64,000 nucleotides of DNA from Endozoicomonas sp965199185 (lineage in GTDB: Bacteria > Pseudomonadota > Gammaproteobacteria > Pseudomonadales > Endozoicomonadaceae), in contig CBDAQW010000013.1 of NCBI GenBank assembly GCA_965199185.1, positions 1-64,000 on the forward strand. Reading direction: 5' to 3'. Every line of letters starts with the position of its first letter. The first letter of the stretch is position 1. The notes under the pieces are model-generated. The model saw only the letters and a program-made list of their open reading frames with translations. It had not been told where the DNA came from and searched no databases. The position numbers were made by a program, and so were the translations under genes. Below, in pieces: positions 35,436 to 43,888 of this stretch.

Positions 35436-36284
35436 ATGAGATGGTTTTGTTTTTGGTTATCGGTTTTTTCCTGTGGTGTACTGGCCGACTCGTTTGATCT
35501 TGAGCTGAATGATCTGAATTTTATTTACAAGCGTCCCGAGGGAGTTGGCTCGGTCAGAGCGGTTAGCTATGGTGGTGCAACGTTAAGTGGTGATTTAAGG
35601 GTGGAGGTTGCGAAAAAGTCCGAGCTTAATCATTACCAGGTGGCTGTACTTGGCTTTAAGATCCCCTACGTCGATCAGTTGGGTACTTTTGAACATATTG
35701 TTCATGGTGAGATGCAGAAGTTGAATCTGCAACATGGTAATCATCGTCTTCTTTTAACGTTTGACCTGTTCCGTGGTGTTGAGCGGAAAGGACTGCTGGT
35801 GATGTCGGGCTTACACCTTGATTGTTATCAGGCGGTCTCCCTGATTGAAGGAGACTGGCTGGATATACTTGGTGGTTGCTTGCGAAAAGGAAGCTTTTCA
35901 ATAAAAGGGTTTAATTCAGCCTCTCTTGAGCAGAATACCATCAATAGTTTTGCTTTTGGATTGTTGAGCGATATTTATTCACATCACCAGACCAAAGATG
36001 GAGAAGTGTCTGATCTGAAGATATCAACCAATAATGGGTTGCTGAATTTCGCCATAAAACTGACCGTTAAGTTGCGAGGTCACAAATTAAAAACAGAAGT
36101 AAAAGGAAGTGGAAAGATCTATCTTGAGCGTAAAACGAATGAGCTGGTGGTTAAAATAGACAAAGTGAAGGGCGCTGGTTTTATCCCGATAACAGGACCC
36201 TTCTTTCAGGCCATGCAAGGCGTAGGGAAAGGGCGCGTTAGAGTGAATCGCCCGTATATCCGGGTCAGGATTTCGAAGGGGTGA
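35436..36284 (+). CDS. secreted or periplasmic protein of unknown function
   Basis: I do not recognise the family. From ATG 35436 the protein has 282 residues, starting with a signal peptide (MRWFCFWLSVFSCGVLADS, cleavage likely after LA). The rest is rich in beta-strand-like alternation (LELNDLNFIYKR, LSGDLRVEVAKK, LRGHKLKTEVKGSG), with a basic end (KGRVRVNRPYIRVRISKG). The style resembles lipid-binding or AsmA-like periplasmic proteins, but this is only an impression. A frame starting at 35370 passes through the G10 tract in phase. It lies between ssrA and smpB and is convergent to smpB. Confidence 0.7.
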   Translation: MRWFCFWLSVFSCGVLADSFDLELNDLNFIYKRPEGVGSVRAVSYGGATLSGDLRVEVAKKSELNHYQVAVLGFKIPYVDQLGTFEHIVHGEMQKLNLQHGNHRLLLTFDLFRGVERKGLLVMSGLHLDCYQAVSLIEGDWLDILGGCLRKGSFSIKGFNSASLEQNTINSFAFGLLSDIYSHHQTKDGEVSDLKISTNNGLLNFAIKLTVKLRGHKLKTEVKGSGKIYLERKTNELVVKIDKVKGAGFIPITGPFFQAMQGVGKGRVRVNRPYIRVRISKG

Positions 36285-36323
36285 AGCGATTACTACCGGT
36301 GTAATCGCGGGTTGCGGGTTTGA

Positions 36324-36803
36324 TCAGCCACGGTGCATGACTCGCTGCTTTTCAATATTCCATTCGCGTTCTTTTGTTGTGGCTCGCTTATCAAACTCTT
36401 TTTTACCCCGGGCGAGCGCAATCTGGCATTTGATCAAATGCTGCTTCCAGTACAGTTTGGTGGCAATACAGGCGTGCCCTTTCTGTTGGGTAATTGAAAA
36501 CAGTTTTGCAAGCTCTCGCTTGTGTAATAGTAGCTTTCTGTCGCGCAATGGATCCGCCACCACATGAGTTGATGCAGTGTTCAGAGGGGTGATCTGAGCC
36601 CCAATGAGCCAGGCTTCTCCATCTTTCAGCAGGACATAGCTATCCACCAGTTGTACTTTCCCCAGGCGCAGGCTTTTTACTTCCCAGCCAGCCAGAGATA
36701 CCCCTGCTTCAAAAGTCTCATCAATATGATAATCGTGACGAGCTCTTTTATTGACGACGATGGATGAGTCGCCCTTTTTGCCTTTCTTTGAACTTTTTGC
36801 CAT
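36324..36803 (-). CDS. smpB: SsrA-binding protein SmpB
   Basis: Binds the tRNA-like part of tmRNA and is required for trans-translation. It has 159 residues. Motifs: NKRARHDYHIDETFEAGVSLAGWEVKSLR at the N-terminus, GLW-type segments seen as AWLIGAQITPL, and the basic C-terminal tail EFDKRATTKEREWNIEKQRVMHRG that enters the mRNA channel. ATG 36803 (MAKSSKKGKKG) fits the family; the frame extends 12 codons upstream. Same strand as ssrA. Confidence 0.97.
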   Translation of the reverse strand: MAKSSKKGKKGDSSIVVNKRARHDYHIDETFEAGVSLAGWEVKSLRLGKVQLVDSYVLLKDGEAWLIGAQITPLNTASTHVVADPLRDRKLLLHKRELAKLFSITQQKGHACIATKLYWKQHLIKCQIALARGKKEFDKRATTKEREWNIEKQRVMHRG

Positions 36804-37206
36804 GCGGCGGATTATATGATTAAGGAAGGGATAAGTCACTCGTTGTTGATGATTTGAAGACTGCGTTGCTAGTGTTTTACGTCGCTTTTAGTGAAAAATG
36901 TTGTAAATATTGTATTTATGAAGTTAATCGTATTTTTTTTTCTATTTTATAGGTGAAAGTATTGTGTGAAAGAGTGAAACCCATACAATGCTAAACAATG
37001 TTGTTCTCTGTCAGTAATTTCCCTTAGCCTTGGGTGCTCAGAATAGGTATGAATTACAGGTAAAGTGGCCGCTCTTTGTTATTTCATAAGCGTCGTTTTT
37101 TATCTGAGCTGTCACCGGTTTGATGGGGAGAATGCGTTGAAATATCCGCAGACGTGAGGTTTTTCAGCATGAAAACTAAGCATAAGAAGTACTTAATGAG
37201 GGAATC
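36804..37206. other. intergenic region between smpB and the NSS transporter
   Basis: About 400 AT-rich bases with divergent promoters expected. I see no clear operator, hairpin or gene. Confidence 0.4.
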
Positions 37207-38568
37207 ATGTCAGGACAAAATCTAACCGCATCGAAAAATACCTGGACCAGTCGCTGGACGTTCCTGTTGGCGGCTGCAGGCTCTGCCATCGGTTTGGGGA
37301 ATATCTGGAAATTTCCTTATGTAGCAGGTCAGTACGGCGGTGGTGCCTTTGTATTGGTTTATCTGGTTTGTATTCTGGCGATGGGCGTGCCTTTATTAAT
37401 GGCCGAAACCGCTATTGGTCGGCATACCCGACTCAGTCCGCTCAATGCTATGAAGAAGTTGACCAGTGATTTAGGGGCTTCAAAGTTTTGGCGTATCATT
37501 GGCTGGAACGGAATGCTGACAGGCTTCCTGATTTTGTCTTTTTACAGTGTGATTGCTGGTTGGGCGCTGTCCTACGCCTATGATGTTGCGACCGGCGTTT
37601 TCTCTGGTATGAATGCAGAGCAGGTGGGTGAGCAATTTGGTGGGCTGGTGTCGTCTGCTGGTCGTCAGACTTTCTGGCACAGTGTGTTCATGGTGCTGAC
37701 GCTATTTATTTGTGCCAGAGGTGTTCATAAAGGGCTGGAAAAAGGTTTGCAGGTGATGATGCCGGCGCTTTTTGTATTGCTGCTGATTATGCTGTTTTAC
37801 GCTATGGTATCGACCGGCCAGTTTGCTCGTGGTTTCAGCTTTATGTTTTCGGTGGATTTTTCGCGAATCTCTTTTGATGCCGTGTTAGCCGCTATGGGGC
37901 AGGCATTCTTTACGCTGTCGTTGGGTATGTGTGCTTTGATGGCTTACGGCGCTTATATGCCTGCCAATAACTCTATTGCCAAAACGGCTTTAAGTGTTGC
38001 CTTTCTTGATACTCTGATGGCTATTATTTCTGGCTTGATTGTATTTCCGATTGTGTTTGCCTATGGTCTGGAACCTTCAGCTGGGCCCGGCCTGTTGTTT
38101 GTATCTCTGACGGCGGCTTTTGCAAACATGCCTATGGGGGAAGTGTTTGGTTTTCTGTTTTTTGTTCTGGTTGGTATTGCTGCTTTAAGCTCCGCTATCT
38201 CTCTGGTTGAGCCAGGCATCGCTTTTTTGAGTGAGCGTACTAATATGAGCCGTACTGTTTCTGCCACAGTCCTTTGTGTTGCTGTCTGGGTAGTCGGTAT
38301 GGGAACAGTATTCTCTATGACTGGAGACTGGGGCGAGTTACCACTCACGGGCAAAAACTTCTTTGATAGCATTGATTTTCTGACCAATAACGTTCAATTA
38401 CCTATTGGCGGAATGCTAGTGTGTATCTTCTCAGGTTGGGTGATGAAGCGTTCTACCATGATGAATGAACTGGGTCTGAGTGTCGGTATGTATAACCTCT
38501 GGCGGGCTATGGTTCGCGTTATTATTCCAGCTGGTATCGTTGCTATTCTGGTGTCCCTGTTTGTGTAA
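37207..38568 (+). CDS. sodium-dependent transporter, neurotransmitter:sodium symporter (NSS/SNF) family
   Basis: LeuT-fold Na+-coupled symporter of 453 residues. TM1 carries FLLAAAGSAIGLGNIWKFPY, the unwound helix that binds sodium and substrate, followed by GGGAFVLVYL. TM6 and TM8 regions include AFFTLSLGMCALMAYGAYMP and SAISLVEPGIAFL. About 11 helices, typical of bacterial members. Substrate (amino acid, taurine or similar) cannot be told. It lies between smpB and ratA, where the conserved backbone usually has no such gene, so it looks like an insertion. A terminator follows at 38609-38645. Confidence 0.92.
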   Translation: MSGQNLTASKNTWTSRWTFLLAAAGSAIGLGNIWKFPYVAGQYGGGAFVLVYLVCILAMGVPLLMAETAIGRHTRLSPLNAMKKLTSDLGASKFWRIIGWNGMLTGFLILSFYSVIAGWALSYAYDVATGVFSGMNAEQVGEQFGGLVSSAGRQTFWHSVFMVLTLFICARGVHKGLEKGLQVMMPALFVLLLIMLFYAMVSTGQFARGFSFMFSVDFSRISFDAVLAAMGQAFFTLSLGMCALMAYGAYMPANNSIAKTALSVAFLDTLMAIISGLIVFPIVFAYGLEPSAGPGLLFVSLTAAFANMPMGEVFGFLFFVLVGIAALSSAISLVEPGIAFLSERTNMSRTVSATVLCVAVWVVGMGTVFSMTGDWGELPLTGKNFFDSIDFLTNNVQLPIGGMLVCIFSGWVMKRSTMMNELGLSVGMYNLWRAMVRVIIPAGIVAILVSLFV

Positions 38569-38608
38569 AACATCTTAAATATCTTTTCCTCCGGGAATGA
38601 GATAGTAC

Positions 38609-38645
38609 AAAAAGGCCGGAATGGGTTATCCTGTCTGGCCTTTTT
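38609..38645 (+). terminator. intrinsic terminator after the NSS transporter gene
   Basis: Arms AAAAAGGCC and GGCCTTTTT around about 19 bases, with a T5 run. It ends 25 bases before the start of ratA. Confidence 0.85.
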
Positions 38646-38669
38646 ATAAAAGTCAGAATGTCAGCCCTT

Positions 38670-39104
38670 ATGCCCCATATCTCACGATCTTCCTTGGTAA
38701 TGTACTCCGCTCAAGAGATGTATGATTTGGTCAGCGATATAGAATCCTATCCGGAGTTTCTGCCCGGCTGTGTTGGTGGCAACATTATAAAACAGGATGG
38801 TGAATGGGCTGAGGCCACTCTGGAGCTAGCAAAAGGCGGTTTGCGGCACTCTTTCTCCACTCGCAATCGAATGGTTTCGGGGCAAATGATTGAGATGCAT
38901 TTACTGGAAGGGCCTTTCAGGCAGTTGTTCGGTGTCTGGACGTTTCAGGCGCTGTCCGAAAAAGGGTGCAAGGTATCTCTGGAACTGGATTTTGAAATGA
39001 GTAACACTCTGGCGCAGATGACAGTGGGTGCGGTCTTTGAAAAAATGATTAATAAAATGGTCGAAGCCTTTGCTGATCGGGCAAAGCAGGTTTATGGGCA
39101 GTGA
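38670..39104 (+). CDS. ratA: RatA family protein (START/coenzyme Q-binding COQ10-like)
   Basis: Helix-grip fold protein of 144 residues. In E. coli RatA was reported to block 70S ribosome assembly, while homologues act as coenzyme Q chaperones (COQ10). The real role here is open. The start MPHISRSSLVMYSAQEMYDLV aligns with E. coli RatA; ATG 38658 four codons earlier is the alternative. Segments SYPEFLPGC and LLEGPFRQLFGVWTF are conserved. Overlaps rnfH by four bases (GTGA). Confidence 0.9.
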   Translation: MPHISRSSLVMYSAQEMYDLVSDIESYPEFLPGCVGGNIIKQDGEWAEATLELAKGGLRHSFSTRNRMVSGQMIEMHLLEGPFRQLFGVWTFQALSEKGCKVSLELDFEMSNTLAQMTVGAVFEKMINKMVEAFADRAKQVYGQ

Positions 39105-39418
39105 CGGTTGTGACTGAAGAGAAAATCAGTGTTGAAGTGGCTTATGCCAAAACCACCGAGCAGCGAATTGTAAGAACTCAGGTCAAGCCGGGTGCAACGT
39201 TGATGGACGCAGTAAAACAGTCCGCTATTCATCAGTACTTTCCGGACATTGATCTGGATAATCTGACGTTGGGCATCTACGGTAAAGTTGTTCTGAAGCC
39301 CTCAGAGCAGCAAGTTAAAACCGGTGACCGAATTGAAATTTATCGCCCTCTGATAGCGGATCCTAAAGAGGTTCGCAAGAGAAGGGCTGAGCAGGCCAGG
39401 CTCAAGCGTCAGGAGTAA
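39101..39418 (+). CDS. rnfH: RnfH family ubiquitin-like protein (RatB)
   Basis: Small beta-grasp protein of 105 residues, partner gene of ratA across gammaproteobacteria. Its function is not settled, and it is not an antitoxin in E. coli assays. Starts at GTG 39101, overlapping the ratA stop. Conserved DGRV-like TGDRIEIYRPLIADPKEVRKRRAEQA is at the C-terminus. Confidence 0.9.
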   Translation: MTVVTEEKISVEVAYAKTTEQRIVRTQVKPGATLMDAVKQSAIHQYFPDIDLDNLTLGIYGKVVLKPSEQQVKTGDRIEIYRPLIADPKEVRKRRAEQARLKRQE

Positions 39419-39429
39419 GGAGTTAATTT

Positions 39430-39840
39430 ATGGATAGTCAGAAATTGCGCCAGGCAGGCCTGAAAGTAACCTTGCCGAGAATGAAAATTTTGCAGATTTT
39501 AGAAGCATCCGAAGGCAAGCATATGAGTGCTGAAGATGTTTACAAGACGCTGCTTGAAAGGAATGATGATGTTGGTCTGGCAACCGTTTATCGGGTTTTA
39601 ACGCAATTTGAAGAAGCGGGAATTGCTGCAAGACATAACTTTAATGATGGTCGTGCGGTTTTTGAATTAGCTTGCAGTGAGCACCATGATCATATGGTTT
39701 GTATGGACAGTGGCGAAGTGATTGAATTTATCTCTGAAGAGATTGAAGTGCTGCAAAAAGCAATTGCCGATAATTACGGTTATGACATTGTTGACCACAA
39801 AATGGTGCTTTACGTAAAGCCTAAGCAACAAAGTGTTTGA
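39430..39840 (+). CDS. Fur family regulator, divergent paralogue
   Basis: Ferric uptake regulator family, 136 residues, winged-helix then metal-binding dimer domain. The DNA-recognition helix VGLATVYRVLTQFEEAGIAARHNF is intact, as are the HHDH metal site (SEHHDHMVCMDSGEVIEF) and the late histidine (DIVDHKMVLY). It differs from the second Fur (40473) in the N-terminus, in the hinge (FELACSEHHDH against FELAKGDHHDH) and in the C-terminal tail KPKQQSV. It is placed 11 bases after rnfH behind AAGGAG. The second copy is closer to Pseudomonas Fur, so this one may be the specialised or older duplicate. Confidence 0.93.
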   Translation: MDSQKLRQAGLKVTLPRMKILQILEASEGKHMSAEDVYKTLLERNDDVGLATVYRVLTQFEEAGIAARHNFNDGRAVFELACSEHHDHMVCMDSGEVIEFISEEIEVLQKAIADNYGYDIVDHKMVLYVKPKQQSV

Positions 39841-39929
39841 AGCAGTTTTATCGCCGGTTTCCCCAAAGGGAGAAGCCGGCAATGTGCTTAAAAGGGAGCA
39901 TGATTGTTGTCGGTTTTTGTCAGCATTTC

Positions 39930-39978
39930 ATGCTAATTGTCGGCTTGTCCTTCGGAGCCAGTCGACCTACGGCCGTAG
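39930..39978. repeat. REP-like element at the fur paralogue/bamE convergent junction
   Basis: GCTAATTGTCGGCTTG, CCTTCGG and GTCGACCTACGG resemble the cysG-end REPs. The last residues and stop of bamE fall in it, within a perfect CTACGGCCGTAG (39967-39978). Confidence 0.7.
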
Positions 39979-40323
39979 ATCGCCTTGAATCATACTCAGT
40001 TTATTGTCTTTAAAGAATACAGAAACGGTTGTCTGTGTTCTTGGTTTACCACCGGGCTGCATGCTGTAAACGAAATCCCAGCGGTCTTTGTTGAAAGCAT
40101 CTTCCAATAAAGGTGTTCCCATTACATACTGAACTTGCCCGCGGGTCATACCGGGGCGGAGCTGATCGATCATCTCCTGAGTGATAACATTGCCCTGCTG
40201 AATGTCTATTTTATAGGCACCAGGAAAGCTGATCAGCTTAGAGCCACCGTCGGTGGAGCTTGCGCATCCGGTCAAGAGACTGGAACAAATTGCAGCGGTT
40301 AGGAGGGTTGTGAATTTTTGCAT
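39967..40323 (-). CDS. bamE: outer membrane assembly lipoprotein BamE (SmpA/OmlA)
   Basis: Accessory lipoprotein of the BAM complex that inserts beta-barrel proteins in the outer membrane. The signal peptide has lipobox LLTGC (Cys 20). The BamE fold shows GNVITQEMIDQLRPGMTRGQVQYVMGTPLLEDAFNKDRWDFVYSM. 118 residues. Its position, divergent from fur and before recN, is conserved in gammaproteobacteria. The C-terminal codons run into a REP-like element. Confidence 0.95.
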   Translation of the reverse strand: MQKFTTLLTAAICSSLLTGCASSTDGGSKLISFPGAYKIDIQQGNVITQEMIDQLRPGMTRGQVQYVMGTPLLEDAFNKDRWDFVYSMQPGGKPRTQTTVSVFFKDNKLSMIQGDLRP

Positions 40324-40472
40324 CGGTATCAGACTTCCACTATCTTTTGGGGGCTGTGGAACTTATTAAAGCTGATTCACTGCATAAAGTTCAACAGGCT
40401 CCCTGTTCAAAATGAAAAGCTCGTATAAAAATGAGATAATAGCAGGGTTCTCTTACAAAGGTTTAGGGAAAC

Positions 40473-40874
40473 GTGTTGGAAAATCAAGAGTTGCGTAAAG
40501 CAGGACTGAAAGTCACCCTGCCAAGAGTAAAAATACTGCAAATCCTCGAAAACACTGATAAACACATGAGTGCTGAGGACGTATACAGAGCTTTGCTTGA
40601 AGCTGAGGAGGATGTTGGCCTGGCCACTGTCTATCGCGTATTGACTCAGTTCGAAGGAGCTGGACTGGTTACCCGGCATAATTTCGATAGCGGTCATTCA
40701 GTATTTGAGTTGGCTAAAGGCGATCATCACGATCATATGGTGTGTATGGAAAGTGGTGAAATCATCGAATTTATTGATGAGGAAATAGAAAGGCGACAGC
40801 GTAAAATTGCCGAAGAACACGGTTATGAAATTGTCGAACATAATCTTGTTTTGTACGTTCGGCCAAAAAAATGA
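40473..40874 (+). CDS. fur: ferric uptake regulator Fur
   Basis: Iron-responsive repressor, 133 residues, nearly colinear with Pseudomonas Fur (ENQELRKAGLKVTLPRVKILQIL; KGDHHDHMVCMESGEIIEFIDEEIE). Metal ligands are present: KHMSAEDV, HHDH and the late EHNLVLY histidine. GTG 40473 or TTG 40476 is the start, behind AGGGA. Divergent from bamE in the usual arrangement; a paralogue lies on the other side of bamE. Confidence 0.95.
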   Translation: MLENQELRKAGLKVTLPRVKILQILENTDKHMSAEDVYRALLEAEEDVGLATVYRVLTQFEGAGLVTRHNFDSGHSVFELAKGDHHDHMVCMESGEIIEFIDEEIERRQRKIAEEHGYEIVEHNLVLYVRPKK

Positions 40875-40985
40875 ACAACCTATCGCCATCTCCTGCTGTT
40901 CATCTAAAGCAGGCGGGTGGCTATCTTGCGATCTTTAATTCTTTAACTATGCTTGATTCCTTTGATAATAAAGATAGTTTGAAGG

Positions 40986-41948
40986 ATGGAGATCAATGCA
41001 ATGCGCTGTTCAATTCAGTTATTGAGTCTATTCTGGGTTCGCTCTGGAATATATTCATTTGGTTTGGTTATTCTTTTTGTGTTTTTTGGTCTATCTCCAG
41101 AACACGCTTTAGCGATTGAATATGAGGCAATTAATGGATTGATTTGCCCAGAAAGTATCAAGAATGCCAGGCAGGATGATGATTTCCTGAATATACAACA
41201 GTTTGGCGTCGGCTCTAATACGGTTAGCGGCTTTTTGTTTGGTCAGGATCTGATAGAAATAAAGCATACCTTTGATGGTTATGGTTCTTATACTTTTGCT
41301 GCAGGGTATCTTGTTCAAAATGATAAGTCCGGTCTTATTCTGGAAATGATATGCTCATATCTTGGAGTGGATGACAAAAGTTATAGTGTTCGCTTTACCT
41401 TTAATGAGCATTTTGCTTTTAAACCTAAAGGTGCTACTGAGTCACAGGAAAAGTATTTGCCATGTTCGCCATATACTGATGAGGATTCTGGAGACATCGT
41501 ACTCTGCCAATTAGATCCAGACGATACCCGTGATTATATTTTTGACGCTTTTCGAATGAAGTACCGGGGCGGTGGTTCTCAGGCACAGGACTTGTTTTTT
41601 CAGAACTTGGATCTACTCGGTATGCGGGCTTTAGAAGAGTTGCCGTTATTTGGTACTTTTTTTACAGTTTTTAACCGTATTAATGAAGGCCGCCGTATTT
41701 ATCAACATTTTTATCAAGATGGGGGTTGGCATAATCAGGGTGAGAGGGAGTCTTTCCAATTTACTCAGAGTGAGCTTGATTCCTTTAATATACTCGGGTT
41801 ATCACCAGAAGCCAGTTGGGAAGAAGTCAAAAAACAGTACAGGAAGCTCGTTCTTCTATGGCACCCTGATAAAGGCGGTGCACCGGAAAGATTTATAGCG
41901 TTGCAGAATGCTTATAATGAACTCCGCTCGCATTTCGGTAAAAAGTAG
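40986..41948 (+). CDS. exported or membrane-anchored protein with C-terminal J domain
   Basis: A 320-residue protein. A hydrophobic segment (about residues 22-40, GLVILFVFFGLSPEHALA) looks like a signal peptide with cleavage after ALA, or a membrane anchor. The middle 200 residues are unlike anything I know, with several cysteines (LICPES, MICSYLG, LPCSPYTDE, VLCQLD). The last 55 residues are a J domain: FNILGLSPEASWEEVKKQYRKL, then the HPD tripeptide at 41863-41871 and FIALQNAYNEL. J domains activate Hsp70, which is cytoplasmic, whereas the N-terminus predicts export, so topology is the key question. ATG 41001 is an alternative start. Not part of the usual backbone between fur and recN. Confidence 0.8.
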   Translation: MEINAMRCSIQLLSLFWVRSGIYSFGLVILFVFFGLSPEHALAIEYEAINGLICPESIKNARQDDDFLNIQQFGVGSNTVSGFLFGQDLIEIKHTFDGYGSYTFAAGYLVQNDKSGLILEMICSYLGVDDKSYSVRFTFNEHFAFKPKGATESQEKYLPCSPYTDEDSGDIVLCQLDPDDTRDYIFDAFRMKYRGGGSQAQDLFFQNLDLLGMRALEELPLFGTFFTVFNRINEGRRIYQHFYQDGGWHNQGERESFQFTQSELDSFNILGLSPEASWEEVKKQYRKLVLLWHPDKGGAPERFIALQNAYNELRSHFGKK

Positions 41949-41964
41949 CAAAAAGGGATTGGTG

Positions 41965-43650
41965 TCAGAGTATCTGTTTTATCGAAGAGCTCTCTACCAT
42001 CTCCCGAGCATGAATAAGGGTGGATGCTGTGATTTCGAGCCCTCCCAACATTCTGGCGACTTCCTGAATCCGGCTGTCGCCCTGCAAAACATCAATGTTT
42101 GTCTTTGACGCTGACTTGCTGAATTGTTTGCTGACGTGCAAATGTTGATGCCCCTGAGAGGCTACTTGCGGCTGATGCGTTACACAAATGACCTGCCCTG
42201 TGTCGCCTACCTCCCGCAACATATTACCGACAATTTCTGCGGTGCCACCGCCAATACCAACATCCACTTCATCAAATACCAGCGTTGGCGTATGAGAGGT
42301 CTGGGCAATAATGACCTGAATGGCCAGGCTGATGCGTGAAAGTTCACCACCAGAAGCCACTCTTGCCAGTGGACGTGGAGGTAGCCCCGGATTGGTGGTG
42401 ACCAGAAATTCAATATCTTCCAGCCCGTGAGGGGAAACTAACCGGCTTTTAATATCTGCCATCTGGATGGAAAAATTACCCTTCGGCATGCCCAGCAAGG
42501 CAATTCTTGCAGTGACTTTTTTCTCCAGTTTGCGAGCTGCTCTGGAGCGTTTGGAAGATAATCTTTCTGCCTGTTTTAAATGCTGTTTTTGAATATCGGA
42601 TAATGTATTTTCAAGCTCTGCCACCCGTTCATCATGACACTGGATTTTTTCAAGCTCTTCACTGATTTGTTGTTGCTTTTCAATTAAATCTTCAGGTTGA
42701 ATCCGATGTTTGCGGGCGAGATCATAGATGGCACTTAGTCTTTCTTCTATCTCTCTTGCGCGTTCAGGGTCGGCATCAAAGTGATCAATAAATTGATTCA
42801 GTTCGCCTACCGCTTCTTCAATCTGAATTTGAGCAGAAGCCAGCATATCCAATGAATTACTGATGGCTTGATTTTCAATCTGCAAATTACTGAGTTGATG
42901 GGTGCAGTTAGAGAGTTGCTGAATCAAATTGCCAGCGTCGTCTTCTGCACAAATCTGATTAACCTGATGGCAGGCTGCCAATGTTGTACTGGCATTGGAT
43001 TGTGCTTTATGTTCCTGCTCAAGCTGAACAATTTCGCCTTCGGTTAAACCGAGTTGTTCCAGCTCCTGTAACTGATAACTCAATAATTGTATGCGTTCAT
43101 CCTGTTCCTGACGTTGGGAGAGCAGTGTATTTAGCTGATCTTGAGTCGAATGGTATTGACGGGACGTGTCAGCTACTTTTCGAGCCAGCTCTGTAGTGCC
43201 AGCAAAATTATCCAGCAGTTCTGAATGAGCACTCTTTTTTAGTAGAGATTGATGAGCGTGCTGGCTGTGAATATCAATCAACTGCTCGCCAATGTTTTTC
43301 AGCTCAGTCATGGTGGCGGGAATACCGTTGATATAGCCTCTGGAACGACCTTCGCGGGTGATAATGCGGCGTAAAATACACTGGTCATCATGGTTATAAT
43401 CGCGGGATTTTAGCCATTCACGGGCAGGTGCATTGTTTTGCAGATCGAAGCTGGCATGAATTTCGGTTCGTTCTGCGCCGGGGCGAACACAGTCACTGTC
43501 TGCTCTTCCGCCTAGAGTCAGGCTAAGAGCGTCGAGCATGATCGATTTACCAGCACCGGTTTCGCCGGTGATTACGGTCATGCCCTGACGGATATCAAGG
43601 CTTAACTGGTCAACGATGGCGTAATTGCTGATCGAAATCTGGTTCAGCAT
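41965..43650 (-). CDS. recN: DNA repair protein RecN
   Basis: SMC-like ATPase in double-strand break repair. Walker A GETGAGKSIMLDALSL, long central coiled coils (about residues 155-365), signature LARVASGGELSRISLAIQV and Walker B TLVFDEVDVGIGG. It has 561 residues (E. coli 553) from ATG 43650; a further ATG eight codons upstream is less likely. Its C-terminus is 16 bases from the J-domain gene, convergent. Confidence 0.96.
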   Translation of the reverse strand: MLNQISISNYAIVDQLSLDIRQGMTVITGETGAGKSIMLDALSLTLGGRADSDCVRPGAERTEIHASFDLQNNAPAREWLKSRDYNHDDQCILRRIITREGRSRGYINGIPATMTELKNIGEQLIDIHSQHAHQSLLKKSAHSELLDNFAGTTELARKVADTSRQYHSTQDQLNTLLSQRQEQDERIQLLSYQLQELEQLGLTEGEIVQLEQEHKAQSNASTTLAACHQVNQICAEDDAGNLIQQLSNCTHQLSNLQIENQAISNSLDMLASAQIQIEEAVGELNQFIDHFDADPERAREIEERLSAIYDLARKHRIQPEDLIEKQQQISEELEKIQCHDERVAELENTLSDIQKQHLKQAERLSSKRSRAARKLEKKVTARIALLGMPKGNFSIQMADIKSRLVSPHGLEDIEFLVTTNPGLPPRPLARVASGGELSRISLAIQVIIAQTSHTPTLVFDEVDVGIGGGTAEIVGNMLREVGDTGQVICVTHQPQVASQGHQHLHVSKQFSKSASKTNIDVLQGDSRIQEVARMLGGLEITASTLIHAREMVESSSIKQIL

Positions 43651-43792
43651 GGCACTTCCCGGATGTTTATCCATAACTGTTTATTTATACAGTAACCAGT
43701 ATTTGTTCTTTGGTAAAGGTGTAGAAGGAGAAAATGTAAAAAAGCGACTAAAAAGCCGTTTAAAAAAATGTCAAAGAGTTGTAAAAAAATGC

Positions 43793-43820
43793 CTTGAAAC
43801 CTGCAACTTCATCCCCATAT
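43793..43820 (+). promoter_or_regulatory. sigma-32 (heat-shock) promoter of grpE
   Basis: CTTGAAA (43793-43799), 13-base spacer and CCCCATAT (43813-43820) match the RpoH consensus at all fixed positions. Transcription would start near 43827, about 60 bases before grpE. Confidence 0.85.
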
Positions 43821-43888
43821 ATGCAGTCATCGCACAATATTTGACCTTTATGGTGAACGCCATAAAGCAAGACATCCGGAGAAGCGGA

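Noticed and set aside
38658..39418. RatA/RnfH as a toxin-antitoxin module
   Set aside because: The neighbour RnfH is not an antitoxin in known work, and the pair is a conserved housekeeping couple.
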